NCBI GenBank assembly: GCA_003157945.1
Contig: PMFY01000359.1
Coordinates: 1,012-7,044, forward strand
Origin: Acidimicrobiaceae bacterium
GTDB taxonomy: Bacteria > Actinomycetota > Acidimicrobiia > Acidimicrobiales > RAAP-2
DNA: 6,033 bases
Reading direction: 5' to 3'
Below the pieces are notes generated by a model. It was not told the origin of the DNA, did not search any database, and saw only the letters and a list, made by a program, of their open reading frames with translations. Below, piece after piece: positions 1-4,966 of this stretch. The position numbers and the translations under genes are program-made. The first letter of the stretch is position 1. The number at the start of each line of letters is the position of its first letter.

Positions 1-628
1 CCACGGCGTTGGCGGTGATCCCGGTGCCGGCCAGGTCCGCCGCCAGGCCCCGGACCAGTCCGCCGACGCCGGCCTTGGCCGCGCCGTAGGCGGCGAGCTG
101 GGGCAGTCCGCTGATCGCCGCCGCCGACGCGACGGCCAGGTAGCGCCCCTGACGGGGTGGCGGGCGGCGGAGGAGCGCCGGGACCGCCACCCGGGCGGCC
201 ACGATCGGACCGAGCAGATCGATCTCGAGCACGGCCGCGACCTGGTCGGCCGGCATCTCCCACAGGGGCACACCCCCGGCGATCACGCCGGCCACGGCGA
301 CCATGGCGTCGAGGCCCCCGAACCGGGTCTCCGCCTCGGCCACGGCGGCCGCCAGTCCGGCCTCGTCGGTGGTATCGGCCACGTGGGCCACCACCCCTCC
401 CGGAGCGTCGCCGCGCCCGAGCCGGGCGCCGACCACGACCTCGTCGAGTTCGGCCCGGGTGCCGAGCGCGTAGGGGATCCGGGGGTCGTCGGCGCACCGG
501 TCGACAGCCACCACCGACCATCCGGCGCGGGCCAGGCCCGCCACCGTGGCCGCGCCGATGCCCCGGGCCGCGCCGGTGACCACCGCCACCCGCGGTGTGC
601 CGGTCACCTCCTCCGATTCCGTCGTCAT
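1..628 (-). CDS. Mycofactocin-coupled SDR family oxidoreductase (3' end outside window)
   Basis: This is a short-chain dehydrogenase/reductase, an NAD-dependent oxidoreductase with a Rossmann fold. Only its first 209 residues are visible and the C-terminus runs off the left edge. The cofactor-binding motif TGAARGIG lies at residues 18-25, with Asp43 after the second strand, a position that usually favours NAD. Residues 43-65 (DRCADDPRIPYALGTRAELD and onward) form the extra loop characteristic of SDRs encoded with mycofactocin. In these enzymes the loop is thought to trap the nicotinamide cofactor so that mycofactocin must re-oxidise it. The catalytic Ser168, Tyr181 and Lys185 are present (Ser, then YGAAK). 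The usual NAG motif reads VAG (112-114), and the Asn of the helix-4 NxxG motif is Asp137. The ATG start overlaps the mftE stop codon and has a near-perfect ribosome binding site 6 bases upstream. The physiological substrate, possibly an alcohol, cannot be told from the sequence. Confidence 0.93.
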   Translation of the reverse strand, partial: MTTESEEVTGTPRVAVVTGAARGIGAATVAGLARAGWSVVAVDRCADDPRIPYALGTRAELDEVVVGARLGRGDAPGGVVAHVADTTDEAGLAAAVAEAETRFGGLDAMVAVAGVIAGGVPLWEMPADQVAAVLEIDLLGPIVAARVAVPALLRRPPPRQGRYLAVASAAAISGLPQLAAYGAAKAGVGGLVRGLAADLAGTGITANAV

Positions 629-1332
629 CGTGCGACCTCCTGTGTGACGGGCCGCCGACGCAGGGCGGCGACCACGGTGGCCAGGTCGGCGGCGGCCGCC
701 CGGATCAGTGCGCGCCCTTCGTCGGCCGTGGCCCCCGTGGGGTCGCCCAGTACCCCGTACGGGCTGACGGACCGCACCCCTCCCGCCCGGAGCCGCGGCA
801 GGAGGTCGTCGGCCGACCGGGTGTCCCCGGGCGCCATCCGGTCGACCCGCACCGAGTCGGGGGCGATGGCGAGCATCAGCGACGTCTCGGTCCGGCCGGC
901 GTGCAGGTCGCCGCGCCACCGTGGCCACCAGCCGGTGACCGGGTGCCCCTCGTCGGCCAGGCGCGCCAGCGCCCGGGCCAGGGGGACGGCGTTGCCACCG
1001 TGGGTGCAGGCCAGCACCACGTGGGCGAACGTGGCGGCCGCGGCGCGGCCCAACTCGACCAGCAGCGACTCGGTCGCCTCCTGGCCGATCGAGAGCGTGC
1101 CGGCGAACCCGGCGTGCTCGCCGCTCGAGCCGTAGGCGACCGCCGGGGCGACCACCAGGAGCGGGTTGAGTGCCGCCGCCGCCGTGACCACGGCCAGGGC
1201 GATGTCCGTGTCGGTCGTGGCGGGGAGGTGGGGACCGTGCTGCTCGGTGGCTCCCACCGGCACGACGAGGACGGCGTCGGAGGCGGCCAGGTCGGCGAGT
1301 TCCGGCCACGTGCTCCGGTACGGCCCGGTCAT
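625..1332 (-). CDS. mftE: Mycofactocin biosynthesis peptidyl-dipeptidase MftE (creatininase family)
   Basis: This is a 235-residue metal-dependent hydrolase of the creatininase family. In mycofactocin biosynthesis MftE cleaves the modified MftA peptide to release the C-terminal Val-Tyr-derived AHDP core after MftC has acted. The family metal ligands are all visible: Glu30 and His32 in GATEQHGPHLP, Asp41 in TTDTD, His111 in THGGN and Glu149 in HAGRTE. The segment YGSSGEHAGFAGTLSIG (67-83) also matches the family. The length is normal and nothing is missing. The same frame stays open well upstream of 1332, but that part lies inside etfB and is Arg/Pro-rich. The ATG at 1332 overlaps the etfB stop (ATGA) and has a GGGAG 9 bases upstream, so it is the preferred start. 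The 3' end overlaps the SDR start by 4 bases. Other creatininase-like amidohydrolases are possible in principle, but the mycofactocin-type SDR next door favours MftE. Confidence 0.92.
   Translation of the reverse strand: MTGPYRSTWPELADLAASDAVLVVPVGATEQHGPHLPATTDTDIALAVVTAAAALNPLLVVAPAVAYGSSGEHAGFAGTLSIGQEATESLLVELGRAAAATFAHVVLACTHGGNAVPLARALARLADEGHPVTGWWPRWRGDLHAGRTETSLMLAIAPDSVRVDRMAPGDTRSADDLLPRLRAGGVRSVSPYGVLGDPTGATADEGRALIRAAAADLATVVAALRRRPVTQEVAR
635..641 (-). promoter_or_regulatory. Strong ribosome binding site for the SDR gene
   Basis: The minus strand reads AGGAGGT, followed by a 6-base spacer and then the ATG at 628-626. It lies inside the last codons of mftE (Gln-Glu-Val). It is the best Shine-Dalgarno match among the gene starts examined here, so the SDR may be translated more strongly than by coupling alone. 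It also supports the chosen start. Confidence 0.8.
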
Positions 1333-2321
1333 CCGTCCGCGCTCCCGGATGCGGGCGCGGCGCGTTCGCCGGCTGCATCGTCGAGGTAACCGTGTCGGAC
1401 GAGGTACGCCAGCAGCACGTCCGCCGCCTCGACGGCGTCGGCGGGCTGGACCACGGTCGGCGGGTCGTGGGCGACCAGCGCCCCGGTCAAGGCGAGCAGC
1501 CGTAGCCGGGGGTCGTCCCCCTCGGGCGCGGGGAGCACCCGGGTGCGCGGCGAGTAGGGCCGCGGTGGGCCGAGGTGGAGGGATCCCGGGCCACCGGACG
1601 GTACGGTGGACGACGCCACCACGGGCGAGCGGTCCACCGGGGTGGGGACCCGGTCGACCGCCAGGGCGCCGGCCAGCGACGCCCGGCGCAGGCGCACTCC
1701 GGCGCCCTCCACCGAGCACACGGCGGGCAGCGTCACCCGGAGCCGCTCACGCCACCCCCCGTCGAGGCGGCGCTCGACCAGCAGCGCACCGGGGCCGTCG
1801 GTGGTGAGGACCACCAGGCCCAGTGCCTGGGCGCACCCGAGCTCGTGGGCCAGGTAGGCGGGCAGGGCGCCGGTGCCCCGGTCGACCGACCGGTCGCCGC
1901 ACAGCACCAGGTCCGGTGCCCCGTGGCTCCGGACCGCGGCCAGCAGGGTGCGGGCCAGGGTGTGCTCGTCCTCCGCCAGCTCGTCGACGTAGCGGTGGGC
2001 GTCGGTCTCGTCACCGGCCGGCACCCGGACGACCGCCACGCCGAGGGCGGCCACCTCGCGCAGCACCCGGTCGACCGACTCGGGGCCCGCGCACACCGCC
2101 ACCACGCGACCGCCCCAGCGGTCGCACACGCGGAGGGCGTGCTCGAGGGCGGCGGCGTCGGCCGGCGGGAGCCCGACGCCCCACCGGTCCCGGGTGACGG
2201 TGCCGTCCAGCGGATCGACGGCCGGGTGGAGGTCGCCGATACGGAGGCACACGACCACCAGCGGCCCGTCGCCGGTGGTCGGCGGGGTGCCGGTGCGGGG
2301 GGACACGGGCGGGCCGGTCAT
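1329..2321 (-). CDS. Mycofactocin-associated electron transfer flavoprotein beta subunit (EtfB/FixA-like)
   Basis: This is a 330-residue ETF beta subunit. It is expected to pair with the alpha subunit encoded at 3932-4966 and shuttle electrons in the cytoplasm to the FixC/FixX proteins. The adenine-nucleotide-binding fold starts at about residue 20 (LVVVCLRI). The nucleotide loop is seen as CGDRSVDRGTGALPAYLA (141-158). The C-terminal ETF-beta signature region appears as VERRLDGGW to TLPAVCSVE (182-205), although the proline-rich PRY-like end of that signature is replaced by a basic stretch. Two parts are unusual: a Pro/Thr/Gly-rich N-terminal extension of about 19 residues, and a C-terminal extension of about 110 residues ending in an acidic helix-like segment around 291-313 (ADAVEAADVLLAYLVRHGYL). 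The ATG at 2321 overlaps the fixX stop. No convincing ribosome binding site precedes it, so translation probably depends on coupling. A GTG at residue 6 is a possible alternative start. Confidence 0.88.
   Translation of the reverse strand: MTGPPVSPRTGTPPTTGDGPLVVVCLRIGDLHPAVDPLDGTVTRDRWGVGLPPADAAALEHALRVCDRWGGRVVAVCAGPESVDRVLREVAALGVAVVRVPAGDETDAHRYVDELAEDEHTLARTLLAAVRSHGAPDLVLCGDRSVDRGTGALPAYLAHELGCAQALGLVVLTTDGPGALLVERRLDGGWRERLRVTLPAVCSVEGAGVRLRRASLAGALAVDRVPTPVDRSPVVASSTVPSGGPGSLHLGPPRPYSPRTRVLPAPEGDDPRLRLLALTGALVAHDPPTVVQPADAVEAADVLLAYLVRHGYLDDAAGERAAPASGSADG
1342..1346 (-). promoter_or_regulatory. Ribosome binding site for mftE
   Basis: The minus strand reads GGGAG with a 9-base spacer to the ATG at 1332-1330. 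It is a moderate match lying inside the last codons of etfB. It helps choose 1332 over the longer open frame. Confidence 0.5.
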
Positions 2322-2632
2322 CCGTGGTGGAACACGACGCCGTGGCCGCCGTCGGGATAGGTCCAGGTCAGTGCCCCTTCGGAGTTGCAGACCATGTAGC
2401 AGGTGCCGCACTCGAAGCACTCCTCGTAGTTGAAGAGGATGCCGCCGTCCGCGGTCGGGGCGAAGAGGTTGGCCGGGCAGGCGGACACGCACGCCTTCGT
2501 GGTGCACGAGCGGCACACGTCGGCATCCACGGTGATGTGGGCCCGGGCGCCGACCCGGAAGTCGACGGTGGCCATCCGCTCCTCGAAGGAGATGCCGTCC
2601 CAGCGGCGCCGGGCGGGTGGGGGGGCGCTCAT
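2318..2632 (-). CDS. fixX: FixX-like ferredoxin, partner of FixC
   Basis: This is a 104-residue ferredoxin-like protein of the FixX family. In Fix/ETF-quinone-oxidoreductase systems it supplies the iron-sulfur part that works with the FixC flavoprotein. There are two sets of four cysteines: Cys40, 43, 48 and 52 (CRSCTTKACVSAC) and Cys72, 75, 78 and 82 (CFECGTCYMVC). This suggests two iron-sulfur clusters. The C-terminus (LTWTYPDGGHGVVFHHG) is the typical FixX ending. The ATG at 2632 overlaps the fixC stop and has GAGGA 7 bases upstream. A much longer open frame in the same phase, reaching 3751, is an out-of-frame shadow of fixC and does not represent a fusion. The downstream end overlaps etfB by 4 bases. 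Confidence 0.94.
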   Translation of the reverse strand: MSAPPPARRRWDGISFEERMATVDFRVGARAHITVDADVCRSCTTKACVSACPANLFAPTADGGILFNYEECFECGTCYMVCNSEGALTWTYPDGGHGVVFHHG

Positions 2633-3939
2633 CCGAAGATCCTCAGCCCGCGGACGGTGTCGGTGGCGAGCTGGCGGAGGCTCACCCCGTGGCGTGCCGC
2701 GGCCGCCCGGGTCACCTTCAGGCCACCGGCCTTGGGCGTCGGGTTGGTCACCGTGAACATGCCTTCCGCCAGGTCGCACAGCAGCCCGGGGTAGCGCTGC
2801 TGCACCCGGTCGGACAGGACCAGGGACGGCGCCCTGCGCAGCCGCTTGTGGTCGGCCAGCACGAACTGCGCCTCGAGGTCGGCCCGGTACGAGCGGAGCC
2901 CCTTGGCCGAGCAGTCTCCGGCGGTCAGGGCCCGGTCGGCGGCCAGTCCGGCGGCATGGCCCGAGCCGATGGCGAAGTTCACGCCCTCCAGCCACAGGCC
3001 GGCGGCCAGGGTCATGGCCCCGGCGTCCCCGGCGATGAGCAGGCCGTCGGCGGCCAGGGACGGCATGGTGTCGTACCCGCCCTCCGGAATGAGGTGCGCG
3101 GCGTACTCGCGCAGGGTCGATCCCCGCAGCAGCGGGGCGATCGACGGGTGGGCCCGGAGGTCGGCCACCAGCTCCTCGGGGCGCACCCCGGACGCGGCCA
3201 GCTGCGGCAGCGACAGCACGACCCCGATGCTGACCGTGTCGGCGTTGGTGTAGAGGAATCCGCCGCCCGGGATGTCGCGCGTGCAGCCGAGGATCTCCAT
3301 GTCGACGCCCTCGTGGTCCTGGACGCCGAAGCGCTCGTTGATGGCGCCGTGCGGGAGGTCGAGGACCTCCTTCACCCCGAGCGTGTGGTGGGAGGCCTCC
3401 GCCCGGGGCATCAGGCCGGCCTCCTTGGCCAGGAACGAGTTCACCCCGTCGCAGGCCACCACGACCGGCGCGTGCAGTTCGGCCCCGTCGCGGTCGGTGC
3501 GCACGCCCATGACGCGGCCGGACCCGTCGCGCACCAGGCCCGTGGCCACCGTCGACGTCACGAGCCGCGCCCCGGCCCCGGTGGCCTTGCCGGCCAGCCA
3601 CGCGTCGAAGTGGCTCCGGAGCGTCGTCATGCCGTTGTAGGGGGCCGAGCCCCAGGCGTCGGTGCGGAAATCGACCGACAGGGACTGGGTCCCGGTCATC
3701 ATCATGGTGGACCGCCGCACCACCCACCGTTCGACCGGCACCTCCTCCCACCAGTTCGGCACGATGTCGTCGAGCACGCGGCCGTAGACGACCCCGCCGT
3801 AGACGTTCTTGGCGCCCGGGAAGGGCCCGCGCTCGACCAGCACCACCGACCGACCGGCCCGGGCGAGCGCCAGGGCGGCCGAGGAACCGGCCGGTCCCGC
3901 CCCGACCACCACGGCGTCGAACGTCAGGACCTCAGGCAC
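2629..3939 (-). CDS. fixC: FixC / ETF:quinone oxidoreductase-like FAD-dependent oxidoreductase
   Basis: This is a 436-residue flavoprotein of the FixC/ETF-QO family, which takes electrons from ETF and reduces membrane quinone, working with FixX. The N-terminal dinucleotide-binding motif is VVGAGPAGSS (11-20), with Glu36 ending the second strand (VLVERG). ACDGVNS (162-168) is the family's middle motif, and the second FAD motif GDAGAM lies at 304-309, followed by the characteristic GLWLEGVNFAIGSG (314-327). KNVYGGVVYG (44-53) is also typical. Full-length ETF-QO of eukaryotes carries its iron-sulfur domain in the same chain. Here it is separate, as fixX directly downstream. The GTG start at 3939 is chosen because GGAAGGAG lies 7 bases upstream. 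The start falls inside the last codons of etfA, an 8-base overlap. The 3' end overlaps fixX by 4 bases. Confidence in the family is high. The electron donor is inferred to be the ETF encoded on both sides. Confidence 0.94.
   Translation of the reverse strand: MPEVLTFDAVVVGAGPAGSSAALALARAGRSVVLVERGPFPGAKNVYGGVVYGRVLDDIVPNWWEEVPVERWVVRRSTMMMTGTQSLSVDFRTDAWGSAPYNGMTTLRSHFDAWLAGKATGAGARLVTSTVATGLVRDGSGRVMGVRTDRDGAELHAPVVVACDGVNSFLAKEAGLMPRAEASHHTLGVKEVLDLPHGAINERFGVQDHEGVDMEILGCTRDIPGGGFLYTNADTVSIGVVLSLPQLAASGVRPEELVADLRAHPSIAPLLRGSTLREYAAHLIPEGGYDTMPSLAADGLLIAGDAGAMTLAAGLWLEGVNFAIGSGHAAGLAADRALTAGDCSAKGLRSYRADLEAQFVLADHKRLRRAPSLVLSDRVQQRYPGLLCDLAEGMFTVTNPTPKAGGLKVTRAAAARHGVSLRQLATDTVRGLRIFG
2640..2644 (-). 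promoter_or_regulatory. Ribosome binding site for fixX
   Basis: The minus strand reads GAGGA with a 7-base spacer to the ATG at 2632-2630. It lies inside the final codons of fixC. It decides the fixX start against the long open frame that extends upstream. Confidence 0.55.
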
Positions 3940-4966
3940 GGGACGGCTCCTTCCGTCCGGACGCCCCGCCGGCGACGTCGAGGCGACGGGCCAGCTCGAC
4001 CAGGAGGGCGTGCGCGTCGGTCACCAGGCCGAGGTCGGCCATGGCCGTCATCGGGCACGACGGGTCGGTGTTGACGCTGATCACGTGGCGGGGTGCCCCG
4101 AGGCCCCCGGTGTGCTGCGCGGCGCCGGAGACGCCGAGGGCCACGTAGAGGTCCGGGTCGACGGTCACCCCGGTCGTCCCGATCTGGCGCTCGTAGCCGG
4201 TCCAGCCGGCATCGGTCGCCACCCGCGTGGCCCCGGCCGACCCGCCTAGGGCGGCGGCCACGGCGGCCAGCAGGTCGAAGGCGCCGGTCGCGCGCCGGTC
4301 GTCGAGGCCGGTGACCAGTCCGGCCCCTCCGGCGACCACCCGCGTGGCGTCGGCGAGGTCCATGGTCTGGAGGTCCGGCTCGAGCAGGGCGATCAGCTCG
4401 GCGTCGGCGGGGTCCCGTGGGCCGTCTCCGAGTTCGAGTGCCTCGTAGACCGCACCGGACGGCGCCGGACCCGCCCCCGCGTGCCCCGCCGGTCGACCGC
4501 CGACGGTGAGGGTGACCACGGCCGGGCCCCGCACGTCGACGGGCACGAGCATGCGATCGTCCACCCGGCTGACCCGGGCGTGCACGCCGGGCGGGTCACC
4601 GTCCTCGACCTCGGCGGCCACGGCCCGGGCCAGGAGGGGCCTCCCGGTGGTGGCGGCCAGCCGGGGCGCCAGGTCCCGACCGTCGGGCGATGCGGGAAGC
4701 ACGATCATCGTGTCACCGGCCACCACCCCCGCCAGGGCGGCGGCCAGGGCAGCGGGGCGGAAGCCCGGTCCGGTGTCGGCCCAGCGGGCGTGCGTCACCG
4801 ACGGAAGGTCGCGGGCCGCGGCCTCGGCGCCCGTGCCGACCACGATCACCCGCCCGCCCGCCTCGGCCACCGCCTCGGCCGCGCCCACGGGCAGCCGACC
4901 GTCGCGGGCGACCACCACGGCGACCGCCGTCGGCCCCGGGGGACGGGCACCCGGTGTGGGGCTCAC
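3932..4966 (-). CDS. Mycofactocin-associated electron transfer flavoprotein alpha subunit (EtfA/FixB-like)
   Basis: This is a 344-residue ETF alpha subunit, which would bind FAD and pair with the beta subunit at 1329-2321. The C-terminal FAD domain is clear: ATRVATDAGW (246-255), QIGTTGVTVDPDLYVALG (261-278), SGAAQH (280-285) and VISVN (295-299). This region closely follows the ETF-alpha signature, with two mild departures (Ala for Ile/Val before QH, and Ser for Ala before VN). The usual GGRG motif before this domain reads GGAG (213-216), so its Arg is missing. The N-terminal domain (about 12-200) is divergent and Ala/Gly-rich. The GTG start at 4966 overlaps the upstream stop (GTGA). The frame stays open to 5266, but that part runs inside the OYE gene and looks like a shadow. 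The ribosome binding site is weak. The gene lies directly upstream of fixC, and its beta partner is two genes further on. Confidence 0.91.
   Translation of the reverse strand: MSPTPGARPPGPTAVAVVVARDGRLPVGAAEAVAEAGGRVIVVGTGAEAAARDLPSVTHARWADTGPGFRPAALAAALAGVVAGDTMIVLPASPDGRDLAPRLAATTGRPLLARAVAAEVEDGDPPGVHARVSRVDDRMLVPVDVRGPAVVTLTVGGRPAGHAGAGPAPSGAVYEALELGDGPRDPADAELIALLEPDLQTMDLADATRVVAGGAGLVTGLDDRRATGAFDLLAAVAAALGGSAGATRVATDAGWTGYERQIGTTGVTVDPDLYVALGVSGAAQHTGGLGAPRHVISVNTDPSCPMTAMADLGLVTDAHALLVELARRLDVAGGASGRKEPSRA
3947..3954 (-). promoter_or_regulatory. Strong ribosome binding site for fixC
   Basis: The minus strand reads GGAAGGAG with a 7-base spacer to the GTG at 3939-3937. It supports this GTG as the true start and lies within the last codons of etfA. 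With the SDR site it is one of the two strongest Shine-Dalgarno sequences in the window. Confidence 0.75.

Noticed and set aside
157..1807. Overlapping plus-strand open frames opposite the SDR, mftE and etfB
   Set aside because: They are Arg/Pro/Gly-rich shadows with no domain or supporting start context. The minus-strand genes explain the whole stretch.
2318..3751. Possible fusion protein extending fixX upstream by more than 370 codons
   Set aside because: The extension is fixC read in the wrong frame and is low-complexity. fixX has its own ATG with a ribosome binding site at 2640-2644.
2617..4074. Long plus-strand open frame of 485 codons opposite fixC and the end of etfA
   Set aside because: It is antisense to clearly conserved flavoprotein genes and rich in Gly, Arg, His and Val with no recognisable domain. 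Such frames are expected in DNA of this GC content.
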